The position numbers and the translations under genes were made by a program. 64,000 nt of DNA from positions 1,007,642 to 1,071,641 of the forward strand of contig VYZI01000018.1 in assembly GCA_013397695.1 (NCBI GenBank). Direction: 5' to 3'. Below are positions 38,324-49,700 of the stretch, piece after piece. Positions within the stretch are counted from its first letter, which is position 1; each line of letters starts with the position of its first letter. The stretch comes from Centropus unirufus (taxonomy: Eukaryota > Chordata > Aves > Cuculiformes > Centropidae). A model generated the notes under the pieces. The model did not search any database. It worked only from the letters and a program-made list of their open reading frames with translations, and was not told where the DNA came from.

Positions 38324-39427
38324 GTAGCTTGCTTGCATCTGGGGTTCCTTTGTTGGTTTAAGTTGTATTGCAATATTGTAGGTGGGATGTAGGTCTGTAT
38401 GAAGATGTTTCAGCAAAAAGTGAACTTACTATTCATTTTCTGTCATCTCACAGCTATTTCTAAGTAGTTCACTGTAGGTCAAGTTCCCCTCATTGTGTCA
38501 GCTGGGAAAAAGTGGGCTTCAGATTCATGAAGACAAGATGGACAAGGTGTTATTATCAATGAATAACATAACAATTCTAGTTTAAAAGTTTGCTGTGGCT
38601 TGAGAGAGATTTGAACTTTGGTCTCCCAAATGGAAGAAATTCTGGGCTGAAGTTCCTGAATTTCTCTTTTGGTGTTGTTTCAGCCTGCTGGGAAATTTTT
38701 AATACTATGTGAGAAGCGCAATATGACTTGAATCTGTTGGTTTAAAGCAATCAGCAGTAGGGTAATACCTGTAGATATGTGTGAATTGTGTAGAGCAACG
38801 TTGTCATTAACAGAATAGCTGTATGAACATGCAGCTCTGTTCTGTCCAAGCCAATTAGGTCTTGGTTCAGAGTTGTGCCTATATAAATATGTGATTTCTG
38901 ATACCCAAACAGGAATCTCTAACTGAATGGTGCTGTGCTGTGTGGATGTGTCCTCTCATTCCCTGTTATTCCAGTTATCTCTAAGATAGTATTAAGTTGC
39001 ATGGTGTAGACATATCCCTGGGCACTGGTTCTTCCTTCAGCTAATACTGAATTATTTATACAACTGAACAACATCAGTGAGACTGAAATTTACCTCCCAC
39101 TTCTGAATATTCCTGTGACCTAGTGATTACAGCTCTGCCTGGTTCAAAGCTTTTCAAGTGGAAAAAGGAAATACTAACCAAGATATCAATAGTTTGCAGA
39201 ACCTGTCTCGGATCACAGAATTCCCTGTATTTGATTAGTTTCTGATTCTCTATTTGATTTGCTCCAAATTGTTATGTTTAATTTAGCAAAGCACATCTTT
39301 GCTCTCTCTAAAGAACCTACTTTATCTTACAAACAGGGCTTAGGCATATCCTGCTGATAAATCAATTTCAAACTCAAAACTGAGAAATGTTTAAACAGCT
39401 AATTAAATGTGAGGATGTTTATTTCAG
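38324..39427 (+). other. ZNF385B: ZNF385B intron 4 of the window (1.1 kb, phase 0)
   Basis: A short intron ending in gatgtttatttcag. If retained, the frame stays open for about 22 codons and then stops, leaving finger 3 without its two His ligands. No repeat or RNA was seen. Confidence 0.9.
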
Positions 39428-39529
39428 CACATTTCCAGCCGAAGGCACAAGGACAGAGTTGCAGGAAAGCCTATGAAACCTAAATATAGTCCTTACAACA
39501 AACTGCAGCGCAGCCCAAGTATTTTAGCA
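39428..39529 (+). CDS. ZNF385B: ZNF385B exon 5 of the window, end of finger 3
   Basis: This 34-codon exon is phase 0 at both ends. It reads HISSRRHKDRVAGKPMKPKY and then SPYNKLQRSPSILA. H234 and H240 complete the third C-X2-C-X12-H-X5-H finger, and the rest is a strongly basic extension common to the family. The acceptor is atttcag and the donor is strong (GCA|gtaagt). Skipping this exon would keep the frame and leave finger 3 without its two histidines, so it could act as a cassette that switches the finger off. Confidence 0.97.
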
Positions 39530-41123
39530 GTAAGTATTTTTATTCTCATCACTGTTGATGTGAATCTGTGACCTTGGGGACTCCCACCACACAGTGGCAG
39601 GAACATGACAGACCTGACACTTCCGCAGCATATCCCCCCCCTTCAGGCCGAATCTGCGCAGAGATCACATTTGACAATAGTTATATATTCTGTCTCCCTG
39701 GTCAAAGGCACACCGACAGCACTCTGAGTGTTATTTGCTGCTAGGAAGAAGGGAATAATCAGTGGATTGGGGAAAGAACTGTGTGCCCTGTGGAAAGGTA
39801 TTTGCTCTGCTGAGCTAGTGCACTTTCCTTTAAGGCTGAAATGTATATACTGTGTCTTTCTGGGCACCTGAGATAACTTTCAGTTTTGACAGCTGCAGCC
39901 AGATACAAGGATATAAGATGTTAAGATATAAAAATACTAATGCTCATTCTCTGCATACAGCAAAACAGAGTGCTTTGTTGATGTTTTGTGTTGGTGCAAA
40001 AGAGCTATCAGTTGTTTAGAAGAGATGATTGCCTATCTGCATGCTTGGACTGTGCCTGTCACTGGCTATCAAAATACCTCTCCTGCGTTTTTGCCCCTAG
40101 CCATGCTCATTTCACACCCACCTGCATTTCCAGGAATTCCCCAAGCTGGTTCTGCCAGTCAACTGCAGCCAGAGTTCAGACTGGCTCTAGCACAGCACAG
40201 ATTGTATATTTATTTGCTCATGACTCAGCCTGTATTTTAATCATTAAGGGAAAGCGCATGCCACCTATGGCACAAAGCAATTTATAGGTTGGAAAGACAG
40301 GGATGCAAATGTGTGCGTGTGAGAGAGTAAGCACGTGGAAAAGTCTTTAAAAGCTGAAATATTAATATGTCTTTGTAATTGTATAGATGCAAGTGAAAAT
40401 GCAGCAGGCTTTCTCTAAGTCTCCCCATTCGCTATGTTCTGCACATGCTAATCTTCTTCACTTGTATAATACATCATTTTATAGTATATTGCATAAGGAG
40501 AGACCTCCACTAAAGAAGGATGTGAGTATCTTTGCCCCCACAAATGTCTGACTGTAGTGCAAACCATTTTCAGTGAGAATATAGTGTATGTATTTCTGTT
40601 AGCTTTTTCACTGCAAGCACCGACAATGATTGTAGATCATAAACTGAGTAATAAGTCTTCCGGAAAGAATTTTTTGTGATGTTGATCTTAAAAAATACTT
40701 GTTTTCCAAAGAGCAGCTCTTCATGGGCATGTGAAAAGCTGACTGTACTAATACTATTTTCCAATCTTGACCACTCTGCTTTCGACTTTTAACATTGATG
40801 TGTTAATCCTGTTTTTTGTAGTATTTCTTGCACAGTTATGATTTACATAACTTAATGTTGTTCACTTGCAAATTATGCTTCCTTCTAAATGTCAGTGTGA
40901 CTACCCCTACACTTTCAAGATTTATGTATCTTTAAATATACTATTTGGTTACTTGAGTTGCCTTGGGAGTAAGAAAATGTGGATAAAATTTCTAAGCAGC
41001 TGATGTGAGGTTTCTGTGAGAAACCATAGCATGCCCTTTGTCAGGGTTCATTTTTTACCCCCATGTGAAATTGAGTGTGGTGAGAACTGTGTTTACATTG
41101 CTTTGTTGTGTGTTTTATTCCAG
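39530..41123 (+). other. ZNF385B: ZNF385B intron 5 of the window (1.6 kb, phase 0)
   Basis: It lies between a gtaagt donor and a gttttattccag acceptor. It is moderately A+T rich with no repeat that I recognise. Two overlapping open frames near 39986-40287 have no splice borders of matching phase and look like chance. Confidence 0.9.
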
Positions 41124-41342
41124 GCAAAACTTGCATTCCAGAAGGACATGATCAAGCCGCTGGCTCCTGCTTTTCTTTCATCTCCTCTTGCTGCGGCTGC
41201 AGCTGTATCATCAGCTCTGTCCCTTCCTCCCCGGCCATCTGCCTCCTTATTCCAGGCGCCTGCAATACCACCAGCTCTCCTCAGGCCAGGCCATGGTCCC
41301 ATCCGGGCAACACCTGCCTCCATACTTTTTGCACCATACTAA
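41124..41342 (+). CDS. ZNF385B: ZNF385B last coding exon, Ala/Pro-rich C-terminus and stop
   Basis: This exon gives 72 codons and a TAA stop at 41340-41342. The protein end reads AKLAFQKDMIKPLAPAFLSS, then PLAAAAAVSS, a Pro/Ser stretch, and the family-typical tail ending PIRATPASILFAPY. It has no finger. The Ala/Pro-rich character suggests a flexible or protein-contact tail. It is locally much richer in G+C than the flanking introns, so several shadow frames stay open on both strands here. With the five exons before it, it completes a 339-residue frame counted from the Met at 12680, which is close to the length of short ZNF385B isoforms. Confidence 0.97.
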   Translation, partial: AKLAFQKDMIKPLAPAFLSSPLAAAAAVSSALSLPPRPSASLFQAPAIPPALLRPGHGPIRATPASILFAPY

Positions 41343-42590
41343 TTTATTGATGTAAAAAAAGAAATAACTGTGGCCAGTAGAAAAGGCAAAAGAAAAGCAG
41401 GAAGGGGGTCAAGATTTTCAAACGTCTTTCTCTTTTGAAATGCCATCCAGCGTGACACCTTGACCAACCACAACATAAAATTCATCATTTATGGTACTGC
41501 AGTTTGGAGTCTAGGCAACTCTTTCTTGGTGTCTCTGTCTCTCTTTTTTTAATCCAAATAGAGTAATTTACTAAGAACTTCATTGCTTCTAAAATTTATA
41601 CCATTGAAGGTTCATGCCTCTCTTCTTCCCACCCCTTGGCCCCCCAATGTGTAAGATGCACTTTGCAATCAAAGAACATAAAATATTTTTCCTGATGGAC
41701 TTGAAAACTAGGGTCTTCCTCCCTCACACATATGTACATACTTCTCTAAAAATCAGTGGGCTATAATCTAATGTGGAAAAAAAGGTAGATTAACCAAATG
41801 CTTGATTGTGGATAACATCTCAAAAATCAATTGCGTCCTTTTTTTCAGTGTACTCTTGTTGACAGGGATTGTGCGCTGTCCTAGACCCCAGTACTGGTGT
41901 ATCTTGTGTAGTACAAAAGATGTATCTCATGTCTGATTTTAGTATTTTTAGTTTCTGTGCAAACGTTTGGAAACAGTGTTCTGCTGAAGCTTTTAATAAT
42001 TTTTTTGTGTCACACTTTATTTAGAGAAATTAAAAATAGAAAGCCATATAACATATAGTTAAGATTACTACTTATTTGCTACTTTCATTTAAGTTATTTT
42101 TGTTGCTTCTTCACTGATGTTGCTAAGCAATGTTTAAAGAGAAAAAAAGCTTTTAAACTGCACATTACCACAGCTCACATGCATTGTTCAAGACATCAAT
42201 GCATCCATTTATTTGTATGTAAAATATACTTTTTTCTCAATTTCTAACTAGTTTCTGTTGTAACAATGCTGCATAACATTGTGGCTCCCTAATGCAATAA
42301 TGTACAGAACATAAAATATTTATAATTGACTGTATTGTCTGTTTGTTAAATATATTGCAGTAATGCCTGACCTATCTTCTGGACTCCCCAACCCTTTTAT
42401 AAAGGCAATATCAATATAAAGTACTCAGATTGAAGTCGTTAAGTGATAATAGGGACAACTGGTGGAAGAAAAGGAAAAAGAATATTATTACTTTTAAAGC
42501 ATCTTTATCTGCAATCCATAATAGTAAAATGTCTGTGTATTTTTTAAAATGTACCTTTTCAATAAAATAATAAAAATATTTCTGCATCTT
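41343..42590 (+). other. ZNF385B: ZNF385B 3' untranslated region
   Basis: Sequence after the TAA stop, about 1.25 kb long, A+T rich and without a further open frame. The end is placed 15-30 bases after the canonical AATAAA at 42561, where a GT-rich stretch (cttgtgtttatt) follows, as expected of a cleavage site. The exact cleavage base is not visible from sequence. The transcript may instead extend to a second signal at 42680. Confidence 0.8.
42561..42566 (+). terminator. ZNF385B: Poly(A) signal AATAAA (proximal)
   Basis: A canonical hexamer followed within 40 bases by a GT-rich element. It is the first exact AATAAA that I see after the stop codon, so it is the likely main 3' end of the gene. 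Confidence 0.75.
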
Positions 42591-42679
42591 GTGTTTATTA
42601 ATTGGTAAGGACAAAAAAGCCTGGAACAAACAAATTTAGCTAAAGGAGTCTTCAGAAGCAGACAATGCAGTAGAGCTGC

Positions 42680-42685
42680 AATAAA
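42680..42685 (+). terminator. ZNF385B: Poly(A) signal AATAAA (distal, alternative)
   Basis: A second exact hexamer 119 bases downstream of the first, followed by cctgtgtttac. It could be used as an alternative end that lengthens the 3' untranslated region slightly. Confidence 0.45.
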
Positions 42686-42709
42686 GTATAATTACAGAAC
42701 CTGTGTTTA

Positions 42710-45439
42710 CTTCCCTTATGTTAATATCTTTTCCTTGCTGCATCCTATTACAGCCTTTACTGGGGTATTTTTGCAGTAAGACTGTAAACATTCACTGCGT
42801 CAGAGATTGAGAAGAAGAAGCAGTAGAGCCAGATGGGCGATTATGGTTTTATTATTGCACCACCAAGATGGTACACCGTGGTTATGCCATCTCTGATGGA
42901 GATTGGGAATTAACTTTAAAACAAGCCTGGGTGTACCTGAGACAAAAAGCAGGTCACTTTGGAGCCAGAGCTGGTTCTGAAGCATGGGCAAAGGTAAGCA
43001 GCTGCTTGACACAGCCGGCTTTTGAAGGCAGATGTTTGAGGAAGCTTTGAAATTATCTTTTTTCCATGCTTGAAAGCTGGATAGGTTCTGTAAAAATTCT
43101 CTTCTTTGTTAATATAAAGTGAAAAGTAAAGAGTACAAGAGTAAAAAAAAAAAACAACTTAAGTATAAAGCTGTTAGGGTTAATACAAAGCCAAAAGGGC
43201 CATTACAAATATAGAAAAGCCAAGGAATACAAATTTCAGGATCTTTGTAATGAGAATGTACCAACTAACAGGCACCTCCTAGTTGCAGCACATTAAGTGT
43301 AATTCGGCTTGATTGCCACTATTCAGCGGAGCAGTTGACTGTGCTGTGAGTGGATAATTCACTGGATAATAACCTACAAAGGGGTAGGTAAAAGAGTCCA
43401 GACTTCTAGCATCCTCTGAGGAGGCAGGTACAGTTGTATTAATCCTATGGACTGTGAGAATTATGAGGTAGTTTGGGTAAGCGCTCCCATGTTCATCTCT
43501 TCATGTCTGATTTTATAACTCATGCTTGTAGGCAGTCAGGTTTAACTGCGTAGCTACTTCGAGAGGAGTTACTTGCATGAGGAGCCTGTTTCTGGCTAGT
43601 GTGAAATAATAGGCTTACAGAACTGTGTATTTTAATTAGTTCTTCAGGAAATAACCATTGGCTATGTACCACTTTACCTGCTTTTTATAACCTGCTGGTG
43701 GTGATGAGACACTTAAGGAACTGCAAGTTTCTGGAATTGAAAATGTTCCCATATAAAATACTTGTAATAAGGAGAGGACTGGCCAGAGGTATGTAGATTT
43801 GTTGGACAGATGATTATTCCAAAGAGTAAAAATATTTGGGTTACTAAAAATGAAAGAATATGTCTTCTCATTCAGCAATGAGAGGAATTACTTAACCTTG
43901 TGAAACACAAGGAGTTAGAAGACTATAGCTGTAAAACAAGGAAGACTTCATGTTCAGATTCAGATTCAGCAACCTTTGTGCTCTTTACCATATCAACTTA
44001 TATTTCATGTATGGTAAATCCACTTGCCAGCAAAGTTTTGTCCATTAAATGCAGGACTGAGAATTTGAGTTTATAATTATGTGATAAATGGCAAACCCTC
44101 TCTTTATGCCTGCTGGTATTTCACATTTTAGAAAGCAGCTCTACATGAGAAGGAAAATTTATACCATAATTTCACTGAGGTTATCAGCTGCTTCTTTGAT
44201 ATATTAGGATATTTTCTCCTGACATGCAATATCATTGCAGACACTTGGCTATTAAATTAATGGATTTTTTATAACAAGGAACTAGTACAGAAATATAATA
44301 TTTGCATTGCAGTTACCATTTTAAATAAATACATTGAATGTGCAAACCACCAAGGTAATAAGAGTAAAGTAATAGGATCACATCCTCTCATATGTCTGTT
44401 ATTCTAGGTCTGCTGACTGCACACTGAGCTGCAAGTTGTTCCTGTACAAGAAGTCAAAAGTTAAAAGATGCACAGTGTTGATCAGGGATCGTCACCTGGC
44501 ACTGCCATCTTTCTGTACCAGAAGAAAAAGGATCCAGATGGGACACAGACACATCAGCACCTGTGGCTGGATCATGACCCTGGGCATCAAACAGAAGACA
44601 TGCTCCAGTAGTCTATATAGATATATAATTCTAACAGGAATAAAAGGAATAGGATCTTCTGTGACCACTGCAGGATACTAGTGTGTGTGCCTCTCATTTT
44701 TGCAGGCTGAAACAGTAATAAAATCTTCTGATTTCAGTAGGATAGCAGAATGAAGAAGATGGAAACTAGCACGCACCGTGCCCTGTCCATATCGTTACTT
44801 GAATTCCAATGATAACGTTGCACTGGGAATTAGAGTCAGATGGACTCTGTAAAATAATATGTTTCCTGTAAGAAATGTTATTTTATTAAATAATACAGTA
44901 GCTTATTTCACTCCCTTGCTCTGTGATTTTGGACTATAGATTTTACCTTCAGAAAAGTTTTGCAAAAGAATTTGTTGCATTTGTCTGAAAAAAAAAGAAC
45001 ACAGTTGTCTTAAGATCTGCAGGAAGTACTTCACTACCTTTATGCATCTGGCTATCTCCGGTGAGCCTCATTCTGTATATTTCGAAGGTGTCACCTTGAA
45101 TAAGTGAGATACTGAACTATTTATTCATGCTTGGTTGGACAGTAAATCTCTACAGCTGCCACCTTCTGGTCACAGTGATCATGATTTTCTTACTATGGCC
45201 AGTGCATCTTTTTAACCATTTTTTTCTTTTGACTTTTTTTTTCAACTGACGATCTAAACATCCTTGAGCATTTATTGGAATCGCCACCATTTCTGGTAAA
45301 ATTATCTATGTGGTTTTTATATCTAGAATTCTTTGATGTTTTAATGTTTTTTAATTAATGTTGATTTAGAAATACTTCTATTTGATTTATTTTCCTATTC
45401 ATATTTATTTGTATTGATAGATTGCTTTACTAGATGCTG
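42710..45439. other. Intergenic sequence downstream of ZNF385B
   Basis: No exon, RNA or clear repeat was recognised. Open frames near 42800-43050 and 44436-44681 have no recognisable protein family and no splice context. Confidence 0.6.
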
Positions 45440-46770
45440 AATGCCAAGAGACAACTCCTGCCAAGCATCAGAACTGGAGGAGGCGAAATCGAGCCTGTCA
45501 TCTGTGAAAGGCTGCTCTTGAGGAAGGTCCCCAGTGACTGGAAAAGGACAATTTTATTCTGTCTTCAAAAATGGCAAGAAAGAGCATCTGGGCACATGAA
45601 AACAAGTAGGTGATTGGGATTGGCCAACATGGGTTTATGGAAGACAAAATCATGCCTGAGCACTTTCTGCAATGAGATTCCTTCCCGTGCAGACAAGAAC
45701 GATGTATGCCCTCACATTGACTTCAGTCGGGCTTTTGACACTGCCTCTCACAGTGTCCCTGCAGGCAAATGGGGGCAGCGTGGATGGGATGGGTGGCTAC
45801 AAGGATGCTGAGAGGTAGAGCCACCAACCTCCAAGCACTGGGCAGTTTGCAGTCTGCAACCTTTGAGTGCTGTTCCGCAGGGGTCAGTAACACTGAACAC
45901 TCTCACCAGCGACCTGTGCAGTGGGATGGGGAGCACTTGACAAGTATGCAGGTTTTAATCCCAAATTAGGGAGCCTGCTTTTCCAGAAAGTGTCCTGGAG
46001 AATAAGGCTGTCATCAGATGGACCTCAGCAAGCTGGAGACATGGCTTTACAGGAACCTCATGGGTTTCAAAAGCTAAGTCCTGCATTTGGGAAGGAGCCA
46101 TGCTGTGATATTGCAGACCAGGCTCACTCACCAGGAAGCAGCTCTGCAGGAAAGGACCCAGGCAGGATGGGGGTGGAGGGCCACCCAAATTTTGTAGTGC
46201 ACAAATGGAACATTAGTCTGCAGTGCACCCTTGTGACAGCAGAGCCTAACTGAACATTGCACTGCATTCACAAAACCATGGTTAACGGCTATGGTAAACC
46301 CTTGTGTTCAGCACTTTTGAAGTTAAACCTGGGGTAATGTGCCCAGTCTGGAGCCTCCGGGAGAAAGCCACCAAGGTGTTTGGGAAATGAGCACAGTGTA
46401 TCCAGGAAAACGAGATGAGTTTGTTGAGCCTGGAGAAGGCTGTGGCAGTTCTGGCCACTGTACTCAAGTGGTCACAGGGAAGAGAGGTTGACGTTTCTCA
46501 GAGAGACCCTGTGAGCAGATGAAAGGAGATAGCCAGAGCTGCAGGAAAGGACATGCTGACTGGACATAAGAAAAAGCGTTTTCCCAGGAAAAGTGGGTAG
46601 GCCCTGGAGCAGGAAGGTTAGAGCAACTTCTACCCTTGGGGAGGCTCTTTTGTGAAGCCAGATGAACAACCTGATCTAACTCAAAAGTGCTTTGAGCAGG
46701 AGGTCAGACTCGGTGACCTCCAGAGGATGCTGCCATGCTAAATCAGTCTAATTCTAAAAGACAAGAAGAG
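45440..46770 (+). mobile_element. Long degenerate CR1 LINE copy
   Basis: Across about 1.3 kb the plus strand follows the order of CR1 ORF2. It has a GGAAGGTCCCCAGTGACTGG block, then a HIDFSRAFDTASHSV reverse-transcriptase segment near 45712-45760, then a CCGCAGGGGTCAGTA block (the PQGS motif, 45875). Near the end comes the CTCGGTGACCTCCAGAGG pattern that typically precedes the CR1 3' terminus (about 46708). Many stops and frameshifts make it inactive. The lack of clear terminal ATTCTATG octamers and the high divergence suggest an older subfamily than the copy at 7185. Confidence 0.85.
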
Positions 46771-49700
46771 GTCATCTTCTGAAAAATCAAAACTAATCAC
46801 TGTGTTACAGGGGAATTAGGAGCTGAAGGAAACTTTGCAGCAATAAATACTGACTCATCATTCATAATATGGTGGGCACGTGCTATGAAAGTTTGAAAAA
46901 ATTTGATCAAGCATCTTACCTGCAATAGACTGAAATAGGAGAACTGAAAGGAAGAACTGTCTGGAAAGATGGGAGTCAAAGTAACAGGGAGGGGAAATCG
47001 TTTTTACTGCAATATTGTGACTGGAGTTTGGAGAGGTTGTGGTTGTATTTTTCAGGCCAAAAAAAGGGACTTTGCAGTGATTGCAATGTGATATGTTTCA
47101 AGCCTTGGGGAGTTTTGAGAAAACAAACACATTTTCACAAAGTCATTTGTTTAGATTATATGAAACAGTCTAACCAATTTGATGGCTGAAAACATTCACC
47201 AATCTTTCTTATGTCCTGTGTTCACAGCCAAGCAACTCATATTAGGGCCTCAAGCGCTGTGGCTGGCACCTGTTCTGCATTTTTCTCTGGGTGCATGTGT
47301 TTTGGAGCAATGGACTGTTTGGTCTTTGAATTGCAAGTTTTTTCTGCACCCTGTCAGAGTTTAAAAAGGAAATATCAATGCCAAAAAAGGGTCATATTTT
47401 TAGACAAGTATTATGGACTTTTTAAGGGAAATGTTAGTAGAATAAATAAAGCAGCACCAAAAGGATGGATAATAACAGGAATAAAAGTACTTTGCAACAG
47501 ACAGTAAGTCTACTGCTGCATAAATCTGATTAATGTCTACTGGTTTATGCAGGTAAGAAGCTGACTGAAATAAGGGCACCTGCCATCTCAGAAGTGGGGT
47601 TACATAAGGTGGAGAAAAAGAATCTACGTCTGGAGAACTGGTCAGCAAATTCCAAGGAATGTAGATATGCTGTCAGACACAAAACCACGACACAATTTTT
47701 TTTCTCCCTACTGCTCACTTATAGCAGCACTTCCCATCTCTCCCTCCAAAAAAGAACCACCACCACAATACCTGCAGAGAGGGTAAAACTGGCAGGAGAT
47801 GTGGTCGTGTCAGATTTTAGCACATAAGAATGCCTAAGAATAGGGGATGACATAACCATGACCCTTTTCATTTTATCTGTCTATGTTCTGTCAGCCTTGA
47901 CAGTGCTAAGCACGTTTTCTGGCAGATCTGATGCTTGTCTTAGAGAGGGTCAGTGAGGCCTGCAAACACTTCATTTTTGGGATATATTATCTCTTCAGGA
48001 AGGCAGGTGGTAGCTTCATTCAGAGCTAATTTTCATGTTCAACTTTGCCAAATCAGGCTTTCACATGCAATTTGAATTTTAAAATGTTCTCTAACGTTTT
48101 CTGCAAAGGCTGAATAAAAAATGGATCTTTACTGCCTGACTTCACTGGAGCTGCACTGAGGCTCTCATGGTTGAATAGTGCAAGCCTACTCATTGCCAAA
48201 CAGGGCAAAGGAAATAGTGGGGCGTTGGTTTATAGAAGAGCAAATACACTGGCTCTAGTCTTGCTTTCTCTTGTCTGTATAATTCCTGAGGGGACCACAT
48301 AGAGGTGCGCTCCTGTTCCGAACACCGTCCACCCACCGTGCAAAACAGCACTGCCTGCAGCATAGCCACAGATTGGTGAGGCACACGCCTGTCTTATAAT
48401 GTGTGCTGGAGTTTAATTTCCTTTTCTGCTGAATATCTGACATGCATCAGAGGTAAAAGAGTTCTGTCTCTTGTTGTCTGTCTGCCCCTGAATACAGGGC
48501 TACAGTAATACCCTTCCATATCTTGAATCATTAATCCTCCAGAGTCGATTCCTCACTCCTTTCCCAGGGCAGGGATGCATTTCCTATGTCTTGGCTTCCT
48601 GCCTCCCTCCCCCAGTGGAAAGGCAATCAAGAGTTCCTGTAGCTCCAGCATAAGATATACCTGTGACTTCCACAGGTGAGTGTTTGCTTATGAATTATTC
48701 AACCTCCAAGAAAAAAGGAGATGGGAACAGGAACAATGTCTTTCTGACATGAGTTTGGACTTCGTCAGTGAATGCTTTTCACCTGTGACAGCTACTAAAC
48801 CGTAAATCCCAGACTGCAGTTCCTTGCTTATTCTAAGCAGGCTCCAGCTTTACTCTCACCCTTCTCTGCTACCCATCTTTGAAATACATAAGGGGTGAGG
48901 AGACATGTAAACATAAGCACTTCCTAGAACCTGAGCCCTTTCTGGTGCCACATCTGGCACCAGTCTCATAAATCATCTTCAGTAGTTGTGCTCCATAAGT
49001 GATTTAGTGCAGGAGACACTGATCAGTAGCAGCAAAGACATCAGAACTGCTCAAATGTAGAGGATGATAAGAATTACATCCACATTTTCAAATGCAAAAA
49101 TTAATTATAAAAGTTATTACTTGCTGTTCTCTCCATAGGACTGAATTCTGGAAATGCCCTTATGCCTTCTAAATCACTGGAGCTGGCCTGCTCTGCAGTC
49201 CCTGTCATGGGGAAAGAGGCATTAAACCATTTTAGCCTCTTCCACAAAATACTTCAATTCTCACATATATTACCTGATGTTAATTAACATTTATTTTTAA
49301 GAGGAACTAATGGAAATTTGAGATGTTTTATACTTTATTTTGTGTCTTGTAGTGACTGCTTGTCATGAGCCTGGGGGACCCTCCACTGGTGCAGAGAGGA
49401 GGCAGCAAGCTGAGAGTCTGCAAGGTGAGCTGCAAGAGGAGAGGGAACGCTTAACTGCGTGGAAGTTGTGAGGTGCTAGGAGGTACAATGCACTTACGGG
49501 CATTTAAGGAGGAGCCCCTACTTATGAAGGTATGTTTTCAGACTGTTTGTTTTACTTTGTGAGTGCGCAAGAATTCAGTAGCTGTGATTTGAAATGCAGT
49601 TATGTGTTGTCAGTCAGAGTTTTAAACCAAAAAAGTTGTTTGATAGACACTTGATAGGTCCTATTAAGTGGGTCATCAAGGATAAGACTTTAGGAACTTC

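Noticed and set aside
39986..40287. Two overlapping plus-strand frames in intron 5 as a possible extra ZNF385B exon
   Set aside because: No acceptor and donor pair in a phase compatible with the phase-0 flanking exons, and no match to the family. Direct joining of 39529 to 41124 gives the expected conserved sequence.
41093..41350. Long frames in other registers and on the minus strand over the last coding exon
   Set aside because: They are shadows of the G+C-rich Ala/Pro-encoding exon; the ZNF385B frame explains the segment fully.
42800..43050. Possible downstream exon encoding a WVYLRQKAGHFGARAGSEAW-like stretch followed by a GGTAAGC donor
   Set aside because: A donor-like site is present but no convincing acceptor in front of it, and no known protein. 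It also lies beyond the poly(A) signals of the gene.
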